Origin: a virus
DNA length: 47,355 bases
IMG/VR virus record: IMGVR_UViG_3300035665_000067
Location: 1-47,355 of that record
Reading direction: 5' to 3' (one strand)
Shown here: piece by piece, positions 39,901 through 46,949 of the stretch
Layout: each line of letters opens with the position of its first letter
Numbering within the stretch: the stretch's first letter is position 1
Made by a program: the position numbers and the translations under genes
The notes under the pieces: generated by a model
The model's database searches: none
Told to the model about the DNA's origin: nothing
The model's input: only the letters and a program-made list of their open reading frames with translations

Positions 39901-41143
39901 GCCTATCGCCACTCTACCTGGTATGAACAGGTACTCCAAAGTGCTGTGGGCTGGTGATGACATCGATAAGATCAAAGAAGCCCTAATGGAGCACGGTATT
40001 GCGTATGATGGTGTACCTAATGGTATGGCTATCTTTAAGGGCCTTGAGGCTGAATATCGTGGTCGTGTAGCCTTTGGTGCGCTGTTGTCCTCCTCTATGC
40101 TTGGCTATGCCCTTGGTGGTAACATCCGTGGTAATGGTCCTGTTAATGCTGGTGAGCGTAAGAAGCTCCGTGATAACTTTAACTGGCAACCTAAGACCAT
40201 CAATGTTGCTGGTAAGTGGGTGAGCTATGCAGGTTATGAACCACTCGATACTATCTTGACTCTTGTGGGTGACCTAGCTTACTACTCCCGTGACATTGGT
40301 TCTACTCTTACTGAGTCCTTTGTGGATAAGTTGGCATGGACACTCTCTGCTACCTTTGTCAATAAGTCCTGGGTGGCTGGTCTTGAGCCTGTGGTAGCTG
40401 TTGCTAACGGTGACGAAACTGCTATTACACGTTTCCTTGCTAATGAAGTACGAGCTGCTATCCCTATGTCCGGTGCGCTTGGTGTTGTCAATAATGCCAT
40501 CACAAGTTCCCAGAAGGACATCTATAACGACCTTGTAGGTTATGTGACCAATAGGGTTCCTGGCTTCTCTAGTCAACTGCCTGAACAGATTGATATCTAC
40601 ACAGGCAAGCCTCTCAACGACATCGATAACCCAGTACTACGTGCTCTTAATGCTGTTAACCCAGTCAAGATCAGTGAAGGTACTGAGCCTTGGCGTCAGT
40701 GGTTGATTGATAGCGGTTGGGATGGTGTTCAGATGATTCGTAAGGACTCCTCCGGTAACCACGAATACACCCCACAGGAACGTGAAGTGCTCTATCGTTA
40801 TATCGGTGAGCAACAGCTGTGGAAGCAATTCGACAAACTTAGTAAGAACAAGAAGTACAACGATCAACTAGATCGTATCCGTGCTATGCGTGTTCAGGGT
40901 CGTCCATCTGAGGAGATCCAAGCAGCTCAAAGTGAAGTCTATTCAGTAATGAATGATATCATGTCTCAAGCTCAAAAGGCAGCTGAGCTTCGTATGCAGC
41001 AAGAGAATGAACCGATGTGGCGCTCTATTCAAGAATCCCTGACCAATAAGAATCTTATGAAACAGGGTCGTATTGATGACGCTGCTAGGGCTGCTGATCG
41101 TCGTAAAGCAGAAATTGAGCGGCTAACCCAAATGTACCGATAA
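36929..41143 (+). CDS. Internal virion protein, T7 gp16-like, 1404 aa
   Basis: Largest gene of the window. It overlaps the previous gene by 4 bases. The N-terminal 80 residues are Gln/Pro-rich (NKAAGNVQPVKSPQQQAVQQ). A Gly/Ala-rich segment lies at 105-210, and long helical regions with an internal FMFPKTGVNGVKAAMSYTPI segment follow, and a charged C-terminal helix ends RLTQMYR. Order, size (T7 gp16 is 1318) and the helix-rich body support gp16. No N-terminal transglycosylase is seen. Confidence 0.85.
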   Translation: MTQTPYVDEEELKRLEDEALAEERALQQAAPAYSPKTAPQTMYKEATPAENKAAGNVQPVKSPQQQAVQQLTGGGQQQPQQPLNRGSGFIYGSGDPNATLGEDIGTYAQRTLEGLGSVGMGIIDFGMDAIGRIPGAEWIDDAWDAKTKFKNPGFQKVREVSSVLVPSIGVGAASRIGTAGMAGGPVARGLTALGINVAGDVAVNAISDQSEGETVSTIVKEAAPWLPVPDALVVKDSDPPEVRRQKTIYESAGISIVGDIIGYSTAAGRGVMDWFKPKDKVAQEFMASEVLVNADAPTATRLSELDTRRMELQQQLDQVAATPALDQETLRAQLDIIGELQSQIKALDSEGGKLTQQYTNTGASDLTESPLESFVERQQVSRDSQIDEVGKGRLMDDPEGAGGVDPMVTPTMFPEGSTAALSIPPGSIARNMADTTAIKLGTASGSPAPILSERAYHDLSKGNAVSRNIIEDLAEGTRATGDFDAIVDGFRYTKAQMSDAAWKIYNDIIGTDKVSDLKKLFLDNRDVKNLLDGRSIKYVNDVQAEAIGFAMRELTDKYIGQVVTETSARVMDTVGREVADIAEGYKAFPETADLSRTTEMLGDRLAFLMEEYALNKYIAGWSLKNQDRWQKFLKEAPDKEAAIKQITEQFDLKVQEKNAQAQGYRDMIRRIATERPDAAQPLIDAFALSRGDVDTLDKLMKWSANQLSPMGLLKSGDEGLNAFAQGVWSVRYNNMLSGISALKAITGNTVALTLRTSNAYLGTGIGALMGRNTVDDLRKATHVYGSFWQTNKRALNDSWDTFKRTWNNGKWGNDGQMDFRELAREDLVTDYNPNLWDTLADMEQVWEKDGNWGRLAQYRFARFMYDLGNWRWFKYGTNAMISADSFVQTTVASQMARARAWDEISSIGYKGDELAQQLARAEKMAYDESFDALGNLTDAAVKNAAGEIALNLDDETAMWLTRGINKLPILKPFFMFPKTGVNGVKAAMSYTPIATLPGMNRYSKVLWAGDDIDKIKEALMEHGIAYDGVPNGMAIFKGLEAEYRGRVAFGALLSSSMLGYALGGNIRGNGPVNAGERKKLRDNFNWQPKTINVAGKWVSYAGYEPLDTILTLVGDLAYYSRDIGSTLTESFVDKLAWTLSATFVNKSWVAGLEPVVAVANGDETAITRFLANEVRAAIPMSGALGVVNNAITSSQKDIYNDLVGYVTNRVPGFSSQLPEQIDIYTGKPLNDIDNPVLRALNAVNPVKISEGTEPWRQWLIDSGWDGVQMIRKDSSGNHEYTPQEREVLYRYIGEQQLWKQFDKLSKNKKYNDQLDRIRAMRVQGRPSEEIQAAQSEVYSVMNDIMSQAQKAAELRMQQENEPMWRSIQESLTNKNLMKQGRIDDAARAADRRKAEIERLTQMYR

Positions 41144-41149
41144 CCTTAA

Positions 41150-42163
41150 ATGGCAACTACACAAAATACATTCAATGGCAATGGGTCCAATTTGGGACCC
41201 TTTTCTTTTTCTTTTAAGTGGCTTGAATCTACTGATATTAAAGTTAGTGTTGGTGGTGTACTGAAGACTGCTGGTACTCACTACAACCTGCAAGGTCTTA
41301 ACTATACGACTAAGATTGGTGGTCAGGTCCTGTTCACTGCTGGTAATGCACCACCAATTGGCACAGGTAATATCCGTGTTTACCGTGACACTGATGACGA
41401 TGCGCTATCTGCTACGTTCTCATCTGGTTCTGCTATTCGAGCTAAAGACCTAAATGATAACTTCACCCAGAGTTTGTACGTTACACAGGAAGTTAACAAC
41501 AACGCTGTTACTATTGATGGTTCCAACACAATGGTTGGTGATCTCAATATGGGTGGTTATAAGATCATCAATCTTCAGACACCTGCAGCTGATACTAACG
41601 CTGCAACTAAAGGTTATGTAGATAGTAAGGTTGGTGCATCTGGTCCTCCAGGTTACACCAACTGGTCTTATACTGCTGTTGGTGGTGAAACAGTTGTTGG
41701 TACAACAGGTTCCTTGCTTGAGTATCAAGTAGGTAAAGAACAGGTGTACCTTAATGGTGCACTACAAAGACGTAATACTGGATCTACGGTTCTTCACGAT
41801 TACCTAGCTAATGATGGTAGGACAGTCACATTCTATGTCCCACTAACTGCTGGTGATATTGTAATGGTTCGCTGCGTCAACTACCTTGCAGCGGATCCAA
41901 ACGCATCTTATAGTTTCACTCGTTGGACCAAGACAATTGGTGTTGCCGGTGCATCTAGTCTTGGTGGTACTCTACCTGCACAACTTGGTGATGGGTTTGC
42001 TATTTTGTCTTATACCGTAGGACGTGAGCAGTTGTTTGTTAATGGTGCGCTACTTCAACGTGGTCTAGATTATACAGCAACAAACGGTACAACTATTACT
42101 ATCCTTGGACCACTCCTACTTCAAGGTGATATGGTTGAAGTCCACTCAAATAACTCTATCTAA
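41150..42163 (+). CDS. Tail fibre protein with T7 gp17-like N-terminus, 337 aa
   Basis: The N-terminal domain (MATTQNTFNGNGS, FKWLESTDIKVSVGG, YRDTDDDALSATFSSGSAIR and DLNDNFTQSLYVTQE) is the T7-fibre attachment domain that binds the tail. The GDLNMGGYKIINLQ stretch leads to a Gly-rich hinge. Two repeated units of about 95 residues follow, each with a (K/R)EQ(V/L)xxNGAL core (near 195 and 289). There is no long shaft, so it may serve as adaptor for the spike encoded next. A terminator-like stem lies in its first 22 codons. Confidence 0.85.
   Translation: MATTQNTFNGNGSNLGPFSFSFKWLESTDIKVSVGGVLKTAGTHYNLQGLNYTTKIGGQVLFTAGNAPPIGTGNIRVYRDTDDDALSATFSSGSAIRAKDLNDNFTQSLYVTQEVNNNAVTIDGSNTMVGDLNMGGYKIINLQTPAADTNAATKGYVDSKVGASGPPGYTNWSYTAVGGETVVGTTGSLLEYQVGKEQVYLNGALQRRNTGSTVLHDYLANDGRTVTFYVPLTAGDIVMVRCVNYLAADPNASYSFTRWTKTIGVAGASSLGGTLPAQLGDGFAILSYTVGREQLFVNGALLQRGLDYTATNGTTITILGPLLLQGDMVEVHSNNSI
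41183..41215 (+). terminator. Terminator-like hairpin inside the tail fibre coding sequence
   Basis: GGGTCC (41183-41188) pairs with GGACCC (41195-41200) around AATTTG, followed by TTTTCTTTTTCTTTT. It encodes the Gly-Ser-Asn-Leu-Gly-Pro-Phe-Ser-Phe-Ser-Phe stretch of the fibre. Sequence alone cannot show that it terminates; it would attenuate the tail fibre and everything downstream. Confidence 0.6.
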
Positions 42164-42168
42164 TTATT

Positions 42169-43818
42169 ATGACTAATTCAAGAGATTTAGCCAATTTGGG
42201 TGGAGGTTTCATCCAAGCTGGTGGTGGTGTGCAGCGCACCGTTGAATCAAAGCTGCAAGATGTGGTGAGTGTGTTGGATTTTATCCCACAAAGTGAACAC
42301 GCTGCTATTAAGGCTGGTACAAGTACTTATGATGCTACGGCTGCGATTCAGGCTACCTTAAACGCACACCAACATGTAACTATTCCTTCCGGCACTTATA
42401 ATATTTCAGCATCAATTAAGCCAAAAAATGGGCAACGCTTAATTTTTAAGGGCGGAAAGCTATTCACAACTGGTCCTATTGTTACTGATGAATGTGCAAT
42501 CAAAGTTGTTGATGCAGCAAATGTAGAAATTTGGAATGCGGACATAGATTGCAATAACGAACCTGCCAATAGTGGAATTATCGTTCGAGAAAATACCAGC
42601 AACATTCAAATATATAATACTAAAGTGGTGAGAGCTGCTTGGGATGCTGTGAAGGGTGGAGGTAGGGCAATTATTATTGAAGCCAATACTGGTGATGTTG
42701 GTAGAATAATTGTTGACGGTTTGACCGTTAAAGAAGTAGACACTGTAATTGGTATTTTTGGTTCCGCAATTGACGGGATGCGGAAAAATGCTATCGTGGT
42801 AACAAACATTGTTGCAAAGACTGTTAATAAACTAATTGCTTTATTTGGGCCAGACTCTGACGCAGCGCCTAACACCGCAGATTTGCAGCAGTCAATTATT
42901 ACAAACGTGGTTGGGTATGATGTAACCTCGCCAATTCGATACGCTAACGGCTCGGACGCAATTATTGACAACGTTTACGTTTACAATAAAACACTTAGCA
43001 TTGGTCCTGCCATTCAAGGTTTTGCTAGAAACGTCCGCGTCACCAACTTTGTAATGAATGGCACGGTTACGGCGTTACTTGATGCTTCTCCTTGGTTAGA
43101 TGACGGTACCACGCCAGCTTTTACACCAGGCACAAATGGCAGTCGTAAATGTCATTACCAAATTACACATCGTGGCACTGCTTCCGCTGCAGTCCTAATT
43201 TCACAGTACACTCATAACGGAATTATTTCTGATACAACATTTGATCTAAATGTTGATACCGTAACGACTAACGTACTTGGTAACACTGCTATTAACGTCA
43301 ATACTACGGTTTACGTTAACCTCTTTAGTGCAGCATCTAGGGCACGAATCAGTGGTTATCTTAATGCTATTGGTACCAAATTAATTTCATCAGCTACACT
43401 CCAAGATTTTTTACAAAGTGCGGCATTTCCAACTGATCAATTTTTTCCTGTAATTACAGGTTCAACCAGTGCTGGAACGGCAACATATGCACCTGCGAAA
43501 GGTACTTACAGCAAAATTGGAAATGTTGTATTCTTTAATTGCTATCTTACTTGGAGTGGTCACACTGGGACAGGTGACATGAGAGTTAGCGGGTTGCCAT
43601 TTACATCGTCTTCTACTGCAAACACCCAAACAGCCGTGTCTATTGCATTTATGGATAGTTTATCTTTAACTGCTGGAAACGTTCTATCTGCATATGTAGA
43701 TGTTGGGCAGACTTATGTAGTTCTTGTGCAAACTCCAACAGGAGGTGGTGGAGCTTCTGGGGTTCCTTTAGATCCTGCTGGCTCTCTTATGGTTGCAGGT
43801 CACTATTTAGTTGATTGA
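42169..43818 (+). CDS. Tailspike / receptor-binding protein with right-handed beta-helix, 549 aa
   Basis: N-terminal VESKLQDVVSVLDFIP is the head-binding type linker seen before pectate-lyase-like domains. From about 65 to 380 the sequence has repeating short strands (HVTIPSGTYNISASIKP and later IIIEANTGDVGRIIVDG) typical of a right-handed beta-helix that binds or cleaves polysaccharide. The C-terminal part (about 430-549) is Thr/Ser/Gly-rich and strand-like, perhaps a trimerising tip. Base use is more AT-rich than neighbours, suggesting acquisition by exchange, as common for host-range genes. Catalytic residues cannot be assigned. Confidence 0.78.
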   Translation: MTNSRDLANLGGGFIQAGGGVQRTVESKLQDVVSVLDFIPQSEHAAIKAGTSTYDATAAIQATLNAHQHVTIPSGTYNISASIKPKNGQRLIFKGGKLFTTGPIVTDECAIKVVDAANVEIWNADIDCNNEPANSGIIVRENTSNIQIYNTKVVRAAWDAVKGGGRAIIIEANTGDVGRIIVDGLTVKEVDTVIGIFGSAIDGMRKNAIVVTNIVAKTVNKLIALFGPDSDAAPNTADLQQSIITNVVGYDVTSPIRYANGSDAIIDNVYVYNKTLSIGPAIQGFARNVRVTNFVMNGTVTALLDASPWLDDGTTPAFTPGTNGSRKCHYQITHRGTASAAVLISQYTHNGIISDTTFDLNVDTVTTNVLGNTAINVNTTVYVNLFSAASRARISGYLNAIGTKLISSATLQDFLQSAAFPTDQFFPVITGSTSAGTATYAPAKGTYSKIGNVVFFNCYLTWSGHTGTGDMRVSGLPFTSSSTANTQTAVSIAFMDSLSLTAGNVLSAYVDVGQTYVVLVQTPTGGGGASGVPLDPAGSLMVAGHYLVD

Positions 43819-43921
43819 TTACGGGAAAACCTAAATCACATCTAAAGGTGGAGCACGTTCCCAGCCCACCATCCATCAAACCCTAAGGACATAAACAACA
43901 AAAAACACGTAACTAAACCCC
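43819..43921 (+). other. Gap between tailspike and holin-like gene
   Basis: 103 bases with a weak GGTGG/CCACC stem and an A-rich stretch, but no gene or convincing terminator that I can support. Confidence 0.4.
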
Positions 43922-44119
43922 ATGATTACTATCCTCGGCATCAAAGTGTCCTATGAGGCACTCGCATTCTTTGCACTGTTTATTGGCTCCGAAATTATCG
44001 GCGCTTCTAAGCTCAAAGAGAACAGCATCGTTCAAGTCATCCTTCGTGGTATTGAGGCAATCAAACCTCACCGCACTGAGGATGACAAGATTCAACGTAT
44101 CAAAGATACCTTTAAGTAA
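43922..44119 (+). CDS. Holin-like small membrane protein, 65 aa
   Basis: Hydrophobic helix at about residues 12-28 (EALAFFALFIGSEIIGA) between a short start and a charged C-terminus ending HRTEDDKIQRIKDTFK. Its place directly before the endolysin suggests a holin that opens the membrane for it; this is inference from position and topology. The end of a homologous gene occurs at 1-53, also before an endolysin. No paired antiholin start is visible. Confidence 0.65.
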   Translation: MITILGIKVSYEALAFFALFIGSEIIGASKLKENSIVQVILRGIEAIKPHRTEDDKIQRIKDTFK

Positions 44120-44124
44120 TCGTC

Positions 44125-45093
44125 ATGGTACTGCTGCCTGTTAAGCAGTATTACCCCCAAACAGATAGTGCAACAGGTCACGGAGATCGGATGTGCTTTA
44201 GCTCCACGTGTGCTATGGCTGTCAAGTATCTCCGTCCTGATGCCCTCAAGGGTAGTAATGCTGATGATGATTACCTCCGTACAGTGCTGAAGTATGGAGA
44301 TACTACAACCTCTACAAGTCAAGTCAAAGCCTGTCAGCAGTACGGTGTCTTTGCTTCTTTCTACACCAATGGTACACGTCAAAACCTTATTAACGAACTT
44401 AAGAACGGCTATCCAGTTGCGACTGGTATCCTCCATAAGGGACATGTATCCAATCCGGTGGGTGGTGGACACTGGATGCTACTCATCGGTGACACAGGAG
44501 AACATGGTGTCTTCCACGATCCCTACGGTGAGATGGATAACGTCAACGGAGGGTACGTTACTATTGGTAGCGGAGGTAAAGACGTTAGTTACTCCTGGAA
44601 GAACTGGCTCCCACGTTGGGAAGTAGAAGGTCGTGGTACTGGCTGGTTCATGACCTTTCGACCCACCACTACACCGCAACCAGAAGCTCCCGTTGAGAAC
44701 ACCTGGAAGGGAGTTATCACTGCCGCCTCTAAGGCAGGTGCTAAATTCCCACAAGTAGTAGCTGCTCAGTGGGCATTAGAGAGTGGCTATGGTAAGCATA
44801 CCTCTGGTACCCATAATTACTTTGGTCTTAAGGGTTCTGGTACTGACCATGAGACAAAGGAGTTCATTGATGGTAAGTGGATCACCATTACTGCTGGTTT
44901 TCTTAACTTCCCTGATCTACAATCCTGCGTATCGTACTTAGTACAACGCTGGTACAAGGACTACAAGAACTATAAGGGAGTCAATAGAGCATCCTCTGCG
45001 GAGGAGTGCTGCAGACTGCTAGTTCAAGAGCGATACGCCACCGATTCTCAGTATGCCGAAAAACTAATCCGACTAATGAGGGACAATGTCTAG
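44125..45093 (+). CDS. Endolysin copy B: C39-like peptidase plus GH73 glucosaminidase, 322 aa
   Basis: Same length and domain order as copy A (56-1024), with Cys24, GGHWMLLIGD, FHDPYGE and the WALESGYGKHTSG glucosaminidase Glu all kept. Differences cluster at exposed places (residues about 61-86, 106-112 and the C-terminal 20), fitting drift between strains, not loss of function. By eye the DNA is roughly 85-90% identical to copy A over the first 170 bases. It overlaps the next gene by 8 bases. Confidence 0.88.
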   Translation: MVLLPVKQYYPQTDSATGHGDRMCFSSTCAMAVKYLRPDALKGSNADDDYLRTVLKYGDTTTSTSQVKACQQYGVFASFYTNGTRQNLINELKNGYPVATGILHKGHVSNPVGGGHWMLLIGDTGEHGVFHDPYGEMDNVNGGYVTIGSGGKDVSYSWKNWLPRWEVEGRGTGWFMTFRPTTTPQPEAPVENTWKGVITAASKAGAKFPQVVAAQWALESGYGKHTSGTHNYFGLKGSGTDHETKEFIDGKWITITAGFLNFPDLQSCVSYLVQRWYKDYKNYKGVNRASSAEECCRLLVQERYATDSQYAEKLIRLMRDNV

Positions 45094-45490
45094 CACTACT
45101 TACAACATAACACCTGGTAGGTTCTCACGGGAACTACCTGTTACAACTCAAGCACATTTCAAAAGCTCTACAGCTACTACCAATTCAACCCTTATTAGGG
45201 GTAGTGCTGGCTCTGTCTTTAATATCATCATCCACAATACACATAGTGGTGGTGGCGGTGGTAGTGCTATAACGCTCAGATTCTACGACAAGTCTACAGC
45301 TCCAGTTGTGGGTACTGATGTGCCTATGATTATTATCCATGTCCAATCTAACGACTCTAAAGAGATTAACTTCACTAGTGGCATTACCTTTAGAAACGGT
45401 ATTGCTTATTCTATCACAGCTGGTAATAGTTTGTTAGATACTACTCCTGTCAGCGCTGATGGCGTTCAAGTTTACATCGGGTACATCTAA
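45086..45490 (+). CDS. Strand-rich protein present only in copy B region, 134 aa
   Basis: Product MSSTTYNITPGRFSRELPVT and onward, with GSVFNIIIHNTHSGGGGGSA, ITLRFYDKSTAPVVG and GVQVYIGYI. It is strand-rich and Ser/Thr/Gly-rich, like small phage structural or decoration proteins. It overlaps the endolysin by 8 bases and the following gene by one base, so it has been inserted seamlessly between genes that are adjacent in copy A. Function unknown. Confidence 0.7.
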   Translation: MSSTTYNITPGRFSRELPVTTQAHFKSSTATTNSTLIRGSAGSVFNIIIHNTHSGGGGGSAITLRFYDKSTAPVVGTDVPMIIIHVQSNDSKEINFTSGITFRNGIAYSITAGNSLLDTTPVSADGVQVYIGYI

Positions 45491-45735
45491 TGATTGAAAC
45501 TGCTATTGCTGGAGCTATCTCTTTAGTCATTGGTGTTAGTGGTGGCGTCTTGGCTATCAATTCACGATCTACCTCACGTATGGATCAAATTGACAAGCGT
45601 ATTGACGGTGTTGAACTACGTCTTGCTGAGAAGTATGTACCCCGACAAGAGCTAGCTAACGCCTTACAAAAGATGGAGGATCACATGATCCGTATTGAGA
45701 ACAAATTAGACCAAATCGTACTGAGAAATGGCTAA
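45490..45735 (+). CDS. Small TM plus coiled-coil protein copy B, 81 aa
   Basis: Homologue of the gene at 1021-1266 with identical length. The TM part is diverged (GGVLAINS versus GGIAAINS) while the C-terminal coiled coil is nearly invariant, also in DNA. Same spanin/holin-accessory interpretation. It overlaps TerS copy B by 8 bases with no intervening nuclease gene. Confidence 0.7.
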   Translation: MIETAIAGAISLVIGVSGGVLAINSRSTSRMDQIDKRIDGVELRLAEKYVPRQELANALQKMEDHMIRIENKLDQIVLRNG

Positions 45736-45979
45736 CAAGAAAGCGACGGAGGACATGTTTAATGAACTCCATAACATTGTCACCAAAGAGCTTCTGAACC
45801 GAATCAAGAGCGGTGAAGCCTCTACTGCTGATCTAAAGGCAGCTTGTGATTGGCTATCCAAGAACGATATAAGTGGTGTTGCCTACGATGGTAACCCACT
45901 TGATAAATTGGCCACCATCATGCCTAAGGTAGACCCTGAACTTATCCAAAAGAGGTTGTATGGCAGGCCGCACGTCTAA
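45728..45979 (+). CDS. terS: Terminase small subunit copy B, 83 aa
   Basis: Homologue of copy A, one residue shorter, beginning MANKKATEDMFNELHNIVTK and ending PKVDPELIQKRLYGRPHV. Directly follows the 81-residue gene with an 8-base overlap, the likely ancestral arrangement. It overlaps the next gene by 20 bases exactly as in copy A. Confidence 0.75.
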   Translation: MANKKATEDMFNELHNIVTKELLNRIKSGEASTADLKAACDWLSKNDISGVAYDGNPLDKLATIMPKVDPELIQKRLYGRPHV

Positions 45980-46214
45980 TTACTACAAGAATAACCCTAA
46001 GGCTAAGGCTAAGCGTCTTGAGCAACAAGCTGAATACAACAGAACTAAAGAGGGTCTCAAGATCCGTACTAACGCTAATAAACTAAACCGTAAGCTTGGT
46101 ACTTATGGTAATGGTGATGGTATGGATGCTTCCCATACAGGTCCCAATAAAGGCAAACTAGAGTCCCCTAAAGCAAACCGTACACGCCCACGTAAGGGTA
46201 AGAAGTATGGCTGA
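45960..46214 (+). CDS. Basic conserved protein copy B, 84 aa
   Basis: Equivalent to 1873-2127. The N-terminal 35 residues differ (MAGRTSNYYKNNPKAKAKRL) whereas the C-terminal half is identical in protein and almost identical in DNA. Function unknown. Confidence 0.75.
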   Translation: MAGRTSNYYKNNPKAKAKRLEQQAEYNRTKEGLKIRTNANKLNRKLGTYGNGDGMDASHTGPNKGKLESPKANRTRPRKGKKYG

Positions 46215-46234
46215 TCTACTCAAAATCTAGTAAT

Positions 46235-46561
46235 GTGACACCGCTATTTCCTAGTCCTGATCACTACCTCCACAACCTAATAACGATGACAAGCTCTGAA
46301 GCAAAAAGGCTACACCGTCGTGCAATTAAAGAATACTTTAACTGTCAATGTGTTTATTGCGGAGAAACTTATGAATTACATGAACTTACACTTGATCACG
46401 TTCGCCCTAAGTGTCTTGGTGGCGAAGACCTTACATCAAATCTGGTACCCAGCTGTAGGCAATGTAATCAGGATAAAGGCAGTAGAAATTGGTTACAATG
46501 GATGAGGGACACATTCGGTCCTACCAATAGGGAAACACTAATCTTAGCACACATTCGTTAA
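46235..46561 (+). CDS. Free-standing HNH endonuclease copy B, 108 aa
   Basis: Homologue of 2148-2474 with the same GTG or internal ATG (46286) start options. CVYCGE, LTLDHVRPKCLGGED and NLVPSCRQCNQDKG are kept. Protein differences are few and mostly after the HNH core. Its 5' part lies in the near-identical tract shared with copy A. Confidence 0.85.
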   Translation: MTPLFPSPDHYLHNLITMTSSEAKRLHRRAIKEYFNCQCVYCGETYELHELTLDHVRPKCLGGEDLTSNLVPSCRQCNQDKGSRNWLQWMRDTFGPTNRETLILAHIR

Positions 46562-46563
46562 TC

Positions 46564-46947
46564 ATGGACAAAAAGAAAACACTTAAAGAGATGCGTGATG
46601 AAATCAATCGAATGATTGAAGCATCTCAAATGCGTCAAAAGGGTCAAAAGGTAACATCTGAAGATATTAAAAGTAACCCTATTGGTACACGGGCTAGGGC
46701 AGTTAAGCCTGAAAATTTCCGTACTGATATTGACACAGGTAAAAAGCCTCAACAGTCTAAGGACTACAGTAAAGCAAAAACTTCAGGTACCTACATGGAC
46801 TCCAATAATAAGCCTTATCCTCCTTCTGCTAATAAGGATAGCAAGCCTCGTCAACGTCCTGGCTCTGGTAAAGAGCGTATGCTGGCAAAGGAAGAGGAAG
46901 AGCGTAAGCGTCGTATGCGTGGTGAGTCTAACGTAGTTGGGAGCTAA
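46564..46947 (+). CDS. Highly charged, probably disordered protein copy B, 127 aa
   Basis: Counterpart of 2477-2869. Only the N-terminal helix (MDKKKTLKEMRDEINRMIEA) and the ends (KPRQR, SNVVGS) align; the middle is unrelated in detail. The sharp fall in similarity starts right after the HNH gene. A GGGAG ribosome site for the next gene lies in its end. Confidence 0.65.
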   Translation: MDKKKTLKEMRDEINRMIEASQMRQKGQKVTSEDIKSNPIGTRARAVKPENFRTDIDTGKKPQQSKDYSKAKTSGTYMDSNNKPYPPSANKDSKPRQRPGSGKERMLAKEEEERKRRMRGESNVVGS

Positions 46948-46949
46948 TT

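Noticed and set aside
40274-40576. 100-codon minus-strand frame in the gp16-like gene
   Set aside because: Shadow frame of a well-supported + strand gene; all neighbouring genes are + strand.
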